Part shown: positions 40,567-48,828 of the stretch, in pieces | How the letters are laid out: every line of letters begins with the position of its first letter | How positions within the stretch are numbered: position 1 is the stretch's first letter | DNA from: SHVO01 sp041905525 | Lineage (GTDB): Bacteria > Pseudomonadota > Alphaproteobacteria > Rhodospirillales > Rhodospirillaceae | Reading direction: 5' to 3' | DNA length: 64,000 nt | Assembly (NCBI GenBank): GCA_041905525.1 | Contig: JAYRKY010000010.1 | Coordinates: 50,061-114,060, forward strand | Program-made: the position numbers and the translations under genes | The notes under the pieces: generated by a model | Told to the model about the DNA's origin: nothing | The model's database searches: none | The model's input: only the letters and a program-made list of their open reading frames with translations

Positions 40567-42774
40567 TTAGCGGGGCGAATTCACTTCGGTGTTGAAGCGC
40601 AAGTCGCCGATCGTCTTGAGATTGATGCGGAACATCACCGCCACGCCTTTCTTGAAGTCGCGGTCTTCGGTGCGGTCGTTTGCGACATCTAGGCCGAAAA
40701 TAAAACATTCATCCTCGTAGGTGACGCCGACATCCGTGCGGATCGGCCCACCGCCGGCGCTGAGGTTGTGCCGGTGTCCCACGACCAGGCTCCAATTGCG
40801 GTTCAGCTTGCTGGACGCCGAGACATAGACTTCCTCGGTATTATTGGGGATGCCCGGCAAACTGCCGTCCGATGTCACGAACACATAGGTCGCCCCGACG
40901 CGTAAGGGATCTGTTCCGGTCGCGAGGCTGACCTCGCTTCGGCGGCTGACCAGCGAGTCTTTATCCAGGCGGAACCGGTACTGCATGTCGATGTAGGGGT
41001 TGGGCGTGAAGTCGACCCGCCCGACGATGTCCGAGAAATGGCCGCGCAGACCCGACAGAGGCGCAAAGATCTGGTCGTCGTGGAACCGGTAGACTTGACC
41101 GAGCAGCACGGACATCGAACCGCCGTTCTGCCGGAAGGCGGACCATTTCAGCCCGTAATTGACACGCGCGCCCGTTTCAACGCGGTCGAGACCGGCGAAA
41201 CGCTGCATGCTGAAAAGGTTGGTATCGTCGAATTCGAGATCGAGCGAGTCCTCGTTCGGAATCCGATCGGGATTCACCCCGATCGGACTCACGGCTGCGA
41301 GCACGATGGGTTCGAACATCTGCTGAAAGCCGTAATCATTACTGATGAACGGCATGCGCCACTCCAGCGACGCTTCCGGAATGAGACGTCCTGCGGTTCC
41401 GGTAAAAGTGTCGGTAGTCGACGGGCGCGCTAGGTCGCGCACATAGTATCCGTCGCCGCGCACGCCGGCGCGGAAGGTGTAGACGTCGCCCAGCGGGCTC
41501 GTGTACGGCAGGTTCCAACCGACACGGCTCGACAGACGGCTTGTGTCCGTGCCGCGCTCGCGCACCAGCATCAGGCCGTTGCCATCCACGGTCCAATAGC
41601 CGCCCCAGGCATCGGGGGTGCTGGTGAAATTGTAAGTAAGCAGCGGTGCGACGATCGGCACGGAGTTGTCGGTCAGCGGGATGCGCTGGCGCTGGAAATA
41701 ATAGGTGTTGGCTGAGAAGTAGGTGCTCTGACTGAACCGCTCGGCGAAAACGTTCGTGGTCAGCCACGTCGGCGCGTCGAAGCCATAACGGCGCAAATAG
41801 GTGCGGTCCGTGGCCAGATGAATATCGGTGCCGGAGCGCCAGTGCTGGTTGATGTCCCAGCGCGCCCAACTCTTGATGTGACCGCGGATATCCTCGGCGC
41901 TGTCAGGGTCGCCGGCCATTAAGCTGCCGAACACCCGCATTTGGCCTTTCCGAAAATTCTGCCGGTACTCGCCCGTCGCGCCTTTGCCGGCGCTGGTGGT
42001 CAAGAAAGGCGTGATCGTCGCGTCGCGCGTGTCGGAGATGCGAATGTAATACGGCTGCTGATATGAGATGCCGAGGTTGCGCCCCGCGCCGATGGTCGGC
42101 AGCAAAAGTCCACTGCGCGGTCCCGCAGTCGGATCCGGATGCGCCAGATAAGGCGTATAGAACACCGGCACGCCGCCGAACTCCAGCCAAGCGTTGCGGT
42201 AATACACCATCTCCGCGTCCGCGTCGTACTGCACGCGCCCGGCCTTCAACTGCCATAGCGGGTTCTCGTCGGCGCAGCTGTCGCAAGCGGTATAGACGGC
42301 CGAATACAATTCGTTCACGCCGCCGGGGATGCGGCGGAAGGCGCGGCTCGCGAGGCGCGACTTGTCGGCGAGCAGGACGCGGACTTCCTGCGCCAGGCCT
42401 TCCTTGAGATCGCCGGTCACCTGAATGCTATCGAAGAACAGCACCGAGCCGTTGCTCTCAAGGATCGAAACATGTCCCGTTGCGGTGGCGATGTCGGCCT
42501 TGCGGTCGTAGACGATCTTGTCGGCAAGCATCAAAAGGTTGCCGCGCTGGATTTCGACCGCGCCGCTCGCGGTGACAATGTTTCCGGTCTCGTCGGTCAC
42601 CAATTCGTCGGCGAGCAGCAATGTGCTGCTTTCACCCGGCGCGCTTGTCTCGGCGCCGTCGAGCTCGGCCGCGTGCCCCGCCCGCGCCGAAAGCAGCGCA
42701 AAGGCCAGCCCCATCGCCGTCACCACGTGCAACGAGCCGCGCAGCCGGCGGAAGAAGGGCAGGGGGGAAGTCAT
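40567..42774 (-). CDS. lptD: LPS-assembly outer-membrane protein LptD
   Basis: Outer-membrane beta-barrel that inserts lipopolysaccharide into the outer leaflet. The 735-residue protein has a signal peptide (about 1-35), the N-terminal OstA/jellyroll (LLLADELVTDETGNIVTASGAVEIQRGN, LLADKIVYDRKADIATATGHV) and the LptD barrel from about 200 (GLLLPTIGAGRNLGISYQQPYYIRISDTRDATITPFL). CDSC near residue 138 may take part in disulfides. The C-terminal strands end FRINLKTIGDLRFNTEV. It follows lptF by six bases and precedes surA by 131. Confidence 0.95.
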   Translation of the reverse strand: MTSPLPFFRRLRGSLHVVTAMGLAFALLSARAGHAAELDGAETSAPGESSTLLLADELVTDETGNIVTASGAVEIQRGNLLMLADKIVYDRKADIATATGHVSILESNGSVLFFDSIQVTGDLKEGLAQEVRVLLADKSRLASRAFRRIPGGVNELYSAVYTACDSCADENPLWQLKAGRVQYDADAEMVYYRNAWLEFGGVPVFYTPYLAHPDPTAGPRSGLLLPTIGAGRNLGISYQQPYYIRISDTRDATITPFLTTSAGKGATGEYRQNFRKGQMRVFGSLMAGDPDSAEDIRGHIKSWARWDINQHWRSGTDIHLATDRTYLRRYGFDAPTWLTTNVFAERFSQSTYFSANTYYFQRQRIPLTDNSVPIVAPLLTYNFTSTPDAWGGYWTVDGNGLMLVRERGTDTSRLSSRVGWNLPYTSPLGDVYTFRAGVRGDGYYVRDLARPSTTDTFTGTAGRLIPEASLEWRMPFISNDYGFQQMFEPIVLAAVSPIGVNPDRIPNEDSLDLEFDDTNLFSMQRFAGLDRVETGARVNYGLKWSAFRQNGGSMSVLLGQVYRFHDDQIFAPLSGLRGHFSDIVGRVDFTPNPYIDMQYRFRLDKDSLVSRRSEVSLATGTDPLRVGATYVFVTSDGSLPGIPNNTEEVYVSASSKLNRNWSLVVGHRHNLSAGGGPIRTDVGVTYEDECFIFGLDVANDRTEDRDFKKGVAVMFRINLKTIGDLRFNTEVNSPR

Positions 42775-42780
42775 ACGTAC

Positions 42781-43899
42781 TTAAGCGGTCCTGGGACGGA
42801 ACGATGCGGGCCGCCGCCACTGCGGCGCCAGAAGGATATACAGGGCCACCGGCACCGGGAGCAACGCCACAGCGTACATACCGGGTATGTAGGCGAGGTC
42901 TTTCGAGGCCAGACTCATGATCCCAAGCGCAGCGGCCTGCAGGGCGACCACGACCGCTACAGCGCCTACCATCCGCGCCGTCTGCCCCTTTCGGTCGAAT
43001 GGACCTGTCAGAAGGAAGACGAGTCCGATCAGGGTGAAAGCGATCGCGCCCATCGGCCCGACGATGCGCTGATGACCCTCGGCACGCATGCGAATGACGT
43101 TCGCTTTGGTGATGCCGTCGGCTTCGGTCAATCCAAAAAGCTCCGACGTGGGACGTTCGCGTATATCCGCGTAGCGGTCGTCCGCTCCACTGCCAACGCC
43201 ACTGAAGTCGAGGGTGTAGCTATCGAAGTAAAGCACCGACAGGTTGCCCGTGCCGCGACGCAGCTCCTGCCGGCTGCCGTTGTGCAAGACGACACTGGAT
43301 CCGCCGCTCTCGCCGCCGAGCGAGCCGCGTTCGGCCATCAACGTGGTGGAGCGCTCCGGATCGCGCGTGTCGTGGACCATGACGCCGATCAAATCGCCGT
43401 TCTTGTCGCGCCCGCGGACATAGACCGTCAGGTTTTCGCCAATCTGATTGAAGGTTCCGTCGCGCAACAACACCTGTGTCACATCGCTGCGGATGGTCCA
43501 CTGCAGTTCCTTGAAGGAGCGCATGGTGTCGGGGACGAGATAGAGCGTGAAGAAAAGTCCCATCACGAGCGCGGCGCCCGCGCACAGGAGCGCGGGGGCG
43601 GCGATGCGCATGCGGCTCATGCCGGCGGCCTGAGCGACAACGAGTTCCCGGTCCAGCGTGAGCTTGCTGTAGACAAACAGCACCACAAAAAACAGCGCGG
43701 CGGGAAGGATCACCGAGAGAAACCACGGCAGAAGCAGGATCGTGAGCTTCAGCCAGGCGCCGAGCGCCAGCCCCTTGTTGACGATGAACTGCAGGAACTG
43801 CAGGGACTGGGTCAGCCACACAAGAAAGGCGAGCGCCACGCTGACAAGGCTCGTGCCAACGATCAACTGCCGGAAAATGTACCAGGTGATGCCGGACAT
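42781..43899 (-). CDS. lptF: LPS export permease LptF
   Basis: Inner-membrane permease of the Lpt bridge that extracts LPS. The 372-residue protein has the six-helix YjgP/YjgQ layout with a large periplasmic beta-jellyroll (about 125-255). The N-terminal WLTQSLQFLQFIVNKGLALGAWLKLTILLLPWFLSVILP and LDRELVVAQAAGMSRMRI are LptF rather than LptG features. In related genomes lptG follows directly; here lptD begins six bases later, so the LptG partner must be encoded elsewhere. An 11-bp inverted repeat lies 43 bases upstream. Confidence 0.9.
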   Translation of the reverse strand: MSGITWYIFRQLIVGTSLVSVALAFLVWLTQSLQFLQFIVNKGLALGAWLKLTILLLPWFLSVILPAALFFVVLFVYSKLTLDRELVVAQAAGMSRMRIAAPALLCAGAALVMGLFFTLYLVPDTMRSFKELQWTIRSDVTQVLLRDGTFNQIGENLTVYVRGRDKNGDLIGVMVHDTRDPERSTTLMAERGSLGGESGGSSVVLHNGSRQELRRGTGNLSVLYFDSYTLDFSGVGSGADDRYADIRERPTSELFGLTEADGITKANVIRMRAEGHQRIVGPMGAIAFTLIGLVFLLTGPFDRKGQTARMVGAVAVVVALQAAALGIMSLASKDLAYIPGMYAVALLPVPVALYILLAPQWRRPASFRPRTA

Positions 43900-43941
43900 C
43901 GCGCCTCGTCGTTTCAGCGACTATACCTCTGCACCTTATGC

Positions 43942-43983
43942 GAGAACCAGTGCGGCGGTAGGACGCCTCGATCACTGGTTCTC
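43942..43983 (-). promoter_or_regulatory. Inverted repeat upstream of lptF
   Basis: GAGAACCAGTG (43942-43952) and CACTGGTTCTC (43973-43983) are perfect 11-base inverted copies with centres about 31 bases apart, three helical turns. This suits a dimeric or paired regulator binding before the lptF operon; an RNA hairpin with a 20-base loop is the alternative. The rest of the 43900-44160 interval shows no gene. Confidence 0.5.
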
Positions 43984-44160
43984 CCGCGTTCGGCCCGTCT
44001 TTGCAAGGACGCCACTGGCCGCCGCGGACAACCTTTGCGCGTTCGTGCCACGGCTGAGGCGATCTCGAAAATCACGTGACAGTGAAACGTTTTGCGAGAC
44101 AACGCGTCTAACACTAAAATGCCTTCCTTCGCCGCGGTGGCGATTGGGGAAGGGTTGCAC

Positions 44161-44718
44161 ATGAAGTCGGGATTGATGCGCGCCGTTGTCGGCGTTGCTG
44201 TCGCGTGCGGAGCTGCATTGCCCTCGCTGCAGGCACATGCGGGCGATCTCTCTGTTTGCATGACCGCGCAGGAAGCGCGCGCGTTCTCCCTTCGTCATCT
44301 TCAAAGCCGCCTGATGGTGGCGGGCCTCGCCTGCAATCAGCGCGACGCCTACAACAATTTCGTCGAAGCTTTCCGCCCGCCGCTCGCGGATGCCGGCGCG
44401 GCGTTCATCGGATATTTCCAGCGTACCGGCGGCGGTCAAACGGCGCTTAACCGCCATGTGACCGAACTCGCCAATGTCGCCGGACTTCAGCGCGCATCGG
44501 ACCCGCAGGCATTTTGTCAGGACACCTGGAACATGTTCCTCTTGCTTGAAGAGGAGCCCTCCGAGCTCGACGCTCAGGCGGTTGCGCATGTGATGAAGGA
44601 TGTCGGCGCACCGACACTATGTGCAGGAGCGGCTGCGCCGCCCGCGCGCGAAGTCAAAACCGAAGCCGGAACGGTGGTGAAGGCGGCCGCCGAGACGCCG
44701 GCATTCCCGGTGGATTAA
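44161..44718 (+). CDS. Exported hypothetical protein
   Basis: A 185-residue secreted protein of unknown family. The signal peptide (MKSGLMRAVVG then a hydrophobic run ending LQAHAGD) is followed by a helical region of about 110 residues with four Cys (DLSVCMTAQ, AGLACNQRDAYNNF, FCQDTWNMF, LCAGAA), probably forming two disulfides in the periplasm. The last 30 residues are low-complexity Ala/Glu/Val. GGAAGGG before the ATG at 44161 supports the start; an ORF upstream in frame lacks a signal. It ends at a bidirectional terminator. Confidence 0.75.
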   Translation: MKSGLMRAVVGVAVACGAALPSLQAHAGDLSVCMTAQEARAFSLRHLQSRLMVAGLACNQRDAYNNFVEAFRPPLADAGAAFIGYFQRTGGGQTALNRHVTELANVAGLQRASDPQAFCQDTWNMFLLLEEEPSELDAQAVAHVMKDVGAPTLCAGAAAPPAREVKTEAGTVVKAAAETPAFPVD

Positions 44719-44736
44719 GCACTGCGAGACCCAAAT

Positions 44737-44768
44737 AAAAACGCCGGCCTGACGGGGCCGGCGTTTTT
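44737..44768. terminator. Bidirectional intrinsic terminator
   Basis: A nine-bp GC stem ACGCCGGCC / GGCCGGCGT extended by four A-T pairs, with A-runs and T-runs on either side. It lies between two convergent genes. Confidence 0.88.
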
Positions 44769-44789
44769 GTTTTCGTGTGCAGTGTGAGG

Positions 44790-45437
44790 CTAACCGCCGA
44801 AGCGGAACCGCGCACCCACCATGAGATTGTGGCTTTGCAGATCCACGCCGACCACGCGGGCCAGGGTCGGAATAGTGTTGAAATCGTTGCTGGTCGACCC
44901 AACGAAGCGATAGTCGACATACCAATTGGTTTGAGCGTTGATCGGCATTTCGACGCCGACGATGGCCTGCCACTGCATGGCCTTATTGGAATCGCTGTAC
45001 ACCGGCGAGGTTGGCGTCTTGACCGACTTCCACTTGTTGTTCGCCAGGCCTACGCCGCCGCCGATGTACGGATAGAAGTTCGTACCGACACCGACGTCGA
45101 AAAGGACATTCGCGGAAATGGCCAATGCGGACTGACGGCCTGCCGCATCCTCGGCGGCGATGTTGTCCAGACCGGCGGCCCGATGCGAAATCTCGATCTC
45201 GGTCCGGGTGAAGTCGTTCCAGCGGTAGCCTGCGGACGCCGAGAGGGCGTAGCCCAGACGAAAATTCACGTCACTTTCGCCCGCCCAGGTTCCAGGTGGA
45301 GATTCGTAATCGAATGCGGACTTGGTCGCCATGTGCAGTCCGGCGCCGATACCGGCATACGGTCCGACGTCCGCCGCCTGGACGCTGCTTGCGACCGTCG
45401 CAAGGCCGAGACTGAGCGCGAATAGGGTCTTTTTCAT
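44790..45437 (-). CDS. Outer-membrane beta-barrel protein (OmpA/Opa-like)
   Basis: A 215-residue small outer-membrane protein. The signal peptide (MKKTLFALSLGLATVASSVQAAD) is followed by an eight-stranded barrel pattern of alternating hydrophobic residues with Gly-rich turns: VGPYAGIGAGLHM, VNFRLGYALSASAGYRWNDF, TEIEISHRA, NFYPYIGGGVGLANNKW, WQAIVGVEMPI, TNWYVDYRFVGS. It ends LMVGARFRFGG, with the terminal aromatic Phe of barrel proteins. GGAG lies eight bases before the ATG at 45437. The exact role is unknown. Confidence 0.85.
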   Translation of the reverse strand: MKKTLFALSLGLATVASSVQAADVGPYAGIGAGLHMATKSAFDYESPPGTWAGESDVNFRLGYALSASAGYRWNDFTRTEIEISHRAAGLDNIAAEDAAGRQSALAISANVLFDVGVGTNFYPYIGGGVGLANNKWKSVKTPTSPVYSDSNKAMQWQAIVGVEMPINAQTNWYVDYRFVGSTSNDFNTIPTLARVVGVDLQSHNLMVGARFRFGG

Positions 45438-45556
45438 AAGTGCTCCATGTGCGCCCAACCGGGCGGGAAGAGGTCGTAATCGAACACAACCGTGACGATT
45501 AGTCGCGGTTATGCTCCTGTTTGGTGATTTTTCGGTTAAGAGGCCGGGCGCTAGGC

Positions 45557-46978
45557 CTAGTCGACGACTTTCCCGGGATTCAGGCTGTTCGCCGGGTCCA
45601 AGGCCCGCTTCAGGCGGCGCATCAGGTCCAGTTCAACGGGATCTTTATAGTGCTTCATCTCTTCCACCTTCAGGCGCCCGATCCCATGTTCGGCGGAGAT
45701 CGACCCATCCATACTGACCACGAGGTCATGCACCACGCGGTTCATCTCGGTCCACTGTGCGAGATACGCCGCTTTGTCCATTCCGGGCGGCTGGGAGATG
45801 TTGAAGTGAATATTGCCGTCGCCGAGATGGCCGAACGGGACGGGACGCGCGCCGGGGAAGTTCGCGGCGATCAGCTCCACCCCCTTGGCGATGAAGGCCG
45901 GTACCAGCGACACGGGCACCGCGACATCGTGTTTGATGCTCCCGCCCTCGTGCTTTTGCGCCTCGGGCAGGGATTCGCGAATGCGCCACAGGCTGTTGCG
46001 TTGCTCCAGGCTCTCGGCGATGACCGCGTCGGTGATGATCTCTTCGCCGAACGCGCTCTCCAGCAAGGCTTCGAAGCTGCCGCGCACCGAGGCGTCCGGC
46101 CGCGAGGTGGAGAATTCGATGAGCACGTACCAGGGTGACGGCGATTGCAGCGGGTCGGACACGCCCGCGATGTGACGCATGCACATCTCGAGGCCGATCC
46201 GCGGAATCAATTCGAACGCCGTCACCGCGTCGCCCGACAGCGCGCGCGCCCGGTTCAAGAGCTTGGTGGCGTCTTCGAGATTGCTCACCGCGCAGAAGGC
46301 CGTCGCTGTTTCCGTCGGCCGTGGAAACAGTTTGAGCACTGCCGCGGTGATGATTCCCAAGGTGCCTTCGCTGCCCACGAACAGTTGGCGCAATGCATAC
46401 CCGGTATTGTCCTTGCCCAGCGCCCGCAGACCATTCCAGATCCGTCCGTCCGGCAGCACCACTTCAAGCCCAAGAACGAGATCGCGGGCGTTGCCGTAGC
46501 GCAGCACATTGATTCCGCCGGCGTTGGTCGCGAGATTGCCGCCAATCTGGCAGCTGCCCTCCGCGCCCAGGCTCAAGGGAAATAGACAATTGTTCTCGGC
46601 CGCGATGCGCTGCACGTCGGCAAGAATGCAGCCGGCCTCCACGGTTATCGTGAAGTTCACCGGGTCGATCGCGCGCACCTTATTCATGCGCCCGAGACTG
46701 ACGATGATTTCGCTGCCGTCCTCATGCGGAGCGGCGCCGCCGCACAGACCGGTATTGCCGCCTTGGGGAACGATCGGGATTCGGGCCGCGGCGCACGTCG
46801 CCACCACCTGCGCGAGTTCCGCGGTTGTCGCCGGGCGAACCACCAGGGCCGCTTTGCCTTTTGTATAAAGGCCTCGCTCTTCGTGCAGATACGGCGCCAT
46901 GGCGCCCAGATCGTGGATGATCGCGGCGGGGCCAACGATCTCGGTCAACCGGTCGAGGAGGGACTGATCAAGGGGCAA
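45557..46978 (-). CDS. FAD-linked oxidase (D-2-hydroxyacid dehydrogenase type)
   Basis: A 473-residue flavoenzyme of the GlcD/D-2-hydroxyglutarate dehydrogenase family. The PCMH-type FAD domain has IVPQGGNTGLCGGAAPHEDGSEIIVSLGRMNKV near 80 and GNLATNAGGINVLRYGNARDLVLGLEVVLPDG. The C-terminal domain has PFGHLGDGNIHFNIS and SAEHGIGRLKVEEM, with probable metal ligands. It probably oxidises a D-2-hydroxyacid; which one is not evident. The start is uncertain: TTG at 46978 gives a family-like N-terminus, while TTG at 47044 adds 22 residues. It is the last gene of the molybdopterin-oxidase operon after a gap of 60-126 bases. Confidence 0.85.
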   Translation of the reverse strand: MPLDQSLLDRLTEIVGPAAIIHDLGAMAPYLHEERGLYTKGKAALVVRPATTAELAQVVATCAAARIPIVPQGGNTGLCGGAAPHEDGSEIIVSLGRMNKVRAIDPVNFTITVEAGCILADVQRIAAENNCLFPLSLGAEGSCQIGGNLATNAGGINVLRYGNARDLVLGLEVVLPDGRIWNGLRALGKDNTGYALRQLFVGSEGTLGIITAAVLKLFPRPTETATAFCAVSNLEDATKLLNRARALSGDAVTAFELIPRIGLEMCMRHIAGVSDPLQSPSPWYVLIEFSTSRPDASVRGSFEALLESAFGEEIITDAVIAESLEQRNSLWRIRESLPEAQKHEGGSIKHDVAVPVSLVPAFIAKGVELIAANFPGARPVPFGHLGDGNIHFNISQPPGMDKAAYLAQWTEMNRVVHDLVVSMDGSISAEHGIGRLKVEEMKHYKDPVELDLMRRLKRALDPANSLNPGKVVD

Positions 46979-47104
46979 GGCGGCGCTCTCGTTCGAAGGG
47001 GACTCTGGTGGCAGTGATATGGAGCAAAGGCCTACCGGACGCAACGGGACCCAACGGGGGCCCCCGCCGGAATCCAGCCTCCGGATGTGGGATTTCCCGC
47101 CCGA

Positions 47105-48031
47105 TCAACGGCCTCGGGCCGCGCGCTCCAATCGGTCGTTGATCGCAAGTCCGACCCCACCCAAGGGCACGGGCGCCACGGCAATCCCGGTGTAACGGGC
47201 CGGATCGTCCAGCCGGCGCATCATCGCGAAAAGGTTCGCCGCCGCTTCCCGCAGGTCGCCCGCGGGGCTCAGATCGAGCGTGGCGCCGGCCGTCCCGCCG
47301 AATCCAAGCAGGGCTTCCCCTGGCCCTGTCTCCGCAGCGTTCATCCTCAGCCGGATGGAGGGCGCATAGTGGGATGCCAACTGACCGGGTGATTTGGGCG
47401 CTGAAGGATCGCCGTCGGCCGTCGTCACCTCGCCGATCACACGGGCAATCTCCTCGGCCGTCACGCTTCCCGGGCGGAGGATCGCGGCGCGCGGCCCGGT
47501 GAGATCCAGAACCGTCGATTCAATCCCGACATCCGCCCGCCCGCCGTCGACGATGAAGTCGACGCGGCTGCCCAATGAGGCTGCGACATGGCCCGCTTCG
47601 GTGGGGCTGATGGTGCCCGATCGGTTCGCGCTCGGCGCAGCCAGCGGCCGCGCCGTCGCGGTCAAGATCTCCCGCGCCAAGGGATGTGCGGGCATGCGCA
47701 GCGCGAGGCTTGGCAATCCCGCCGAGACAAGCTCGGAGACAGGACAGTCCGGGCGGCGGGGCAGCACAAAAGTCAGGGGGCCGGGCCAGAACACCGCGGC
47801 GAGGCGCTGGAAGCGTTCGTCGGCATGGGCAAGCTCGGCCACCCAGTCCTGCCCGCCCACATGCACTATGAGGGGATTGAACGAGGGCCGGCCTTTCGCT
47901 TCGAAGATGCGCGCGACCGCCCGGCCCTGGGTTGCATCGGCGGCAAGTCCATACACCGTCTCGGTCGGAATCGCGACGAGTCCCCCAGCGCGCAAGATTT
48001 CCGCCGCCCGCGCAACGCTTGGACTGCTCAT
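47105..48031 (-). CDS. Threonylcarbamoyl-AMP synthase (Sua5 type)
   Basis: Makes threonylcarbamoyl-AMP for the t6A modification of tRNA. The 308-residue protein has the YrdC domain (about 5-195: AIPTETVYGLAADA, KGRPSFNPLIVHV, ALRMPAHPLAREILT, APSANRSGTISPTEAGHV) plus the C-terminal Sua5 domain, making it the long form rather than the short TsaC. PGQLASHYAPS is the characteristic Sua5 linker. The ATG at 48031 overlaps the cysQ stop by four bases. Confidence 0.92.
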   Translation of the reverse strand: MSSPSVARAAEILRAGGLVAIPTETVYGLAADATQGRAVARIFEAKGRPSFNPLIVHVGGQDWVAELAHADERFQRLAAVFWPGPLTFVLPRRPDCPVSELVSAGLPSLALRMPAHPLAREILTATARPLAAPSANRSGTISPTEAGHVAASLGSRVDFIVDGGRADVGIESTVLDLTGPRAAILRPGSVTAEEIARVIGEVTTADGDPSAPKSPGQLASHYAPSIRLRMNAAETGPGEALLGFGGTAGATLDLSPAGDLREAAANLFAMMRRLDDPARYTGIAVAPVPLGGVGLAINDRLERAARGR

Positions 48032-48828
48032 GACAGCCCCTCGGCCAGGAAACGGCCATTGAGATAGCCCGGTTTTTTGTAGGCGAGTTCCGCCCCGTCG
48101 AAGGTGTGCACACGGCCACCGGCGGCGCGGAGCACCGCGTGCCCGGCCGCCGTGTCCCATTCGGAGGTGGGCCCGAAACGCGGATAGAGATCCGCGCGGC
48201 CTTCAGCGAGCATGCAAAACTTGATCGATGAGCCGACCACCAGTCTTTCCGCCACATCGAACCTGGCGAGGAACTGTTTCATCTGCTCTTCGACTTCATG
48301 CGACTTGCTGCCCGTCACGCTGATGCGCGCGGGTTTGGGCCGCGCGGTGATGGGCGACACCGCGCCGTTGCGCCACACCTCGGCACGGCGATCATCTCCC
48401 GCCGTGACGCCGACAAAGGTTTCGCCGCGGGCCGGCGCATGCACAATGCCGAGCGCTGGGTGTCCATCCAGTACCAGCGCAATGTTCACCGTGAAGTCGC
48501 TTCCGCCCTTCACGAATTCCTTCGTTCCGTCCAAGGCATCCACAAGCCAGAAGGAGGACCCTTCGAACGACGGCGCGTGTCCGTCAGCCATGCGCTCTTC
48601 GGCGACGATGGGAAACGCCGGCGAGAGGCGCTCGATCGCAGCAATGACAATGGCCTCGGCTTGGCGATCGGCCTCGGTCACCGGCGACGCATCGGCCTTG
48701 GTGAGTGTTTCAAAGCCGCGCGCGCGCACGCCGAGGATCGCTTGGCCCGCCGCTTCGGCGGCCGTGCGCAAGGGATCGGCCCAGGCGCGAAGTTCTGAAA
48801 ACGTTTGTTGGCCGGTCACGGTTTTCAA
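48028..48828 (-). CDS. cysQ: 3'(2'),5'-bisphosphate nucleotidase CysQ
   Basis: Removes 3'-phosphate from PAP(S), a by-product of sulfate assimilation. The 266-residue Mg-dependent phosphatase has SPVTEADRQAEAIV near residue 50, the catalytic FWLVDALDGTKEFVKGG near 90 (DALDGT replaces the usual DPIDGT, a common CysQ variant), and SEWDTAAGHAVLRAAGG near 225. The start is TTG at 48828, overlapping the stop of the upstream oxidoreductase gene by four bases; a GTG lies four codons later. The gene reads as part of a four-gene operon. Confidence 0.9.
   Translation of the reverse strand: MKTVTGQQTFSELRAWADPLRTAAEAAGQAILGVRARGFETLTKADASPVTEADRQAEAIVIAAIERLSPAFPIVAEERMADGHAPSFEGSSFWLVDALDGTKEFVKGGSDFTVNIALVLDGHPALGIVHAPARGETFVGVTAGDDRRAEVWRNGAVSPITARPKPARISVTGSKSHEVEEQMKQFLARFDVAERLVVGSSIKFCMLAEGRADLYPRFGPTSEWDTAAGHAVLRAAGGRVHTFDGAELAYKKPGYLNGRFLAEGLS

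Noticed and set aside
42472..44079. Long open frame (535 residues) antisense to lptD and lptF
   Set aside because: It spans two well-supported genes on the other strand and has shadow-type composition (His, Arg, Gln, Glu rich).
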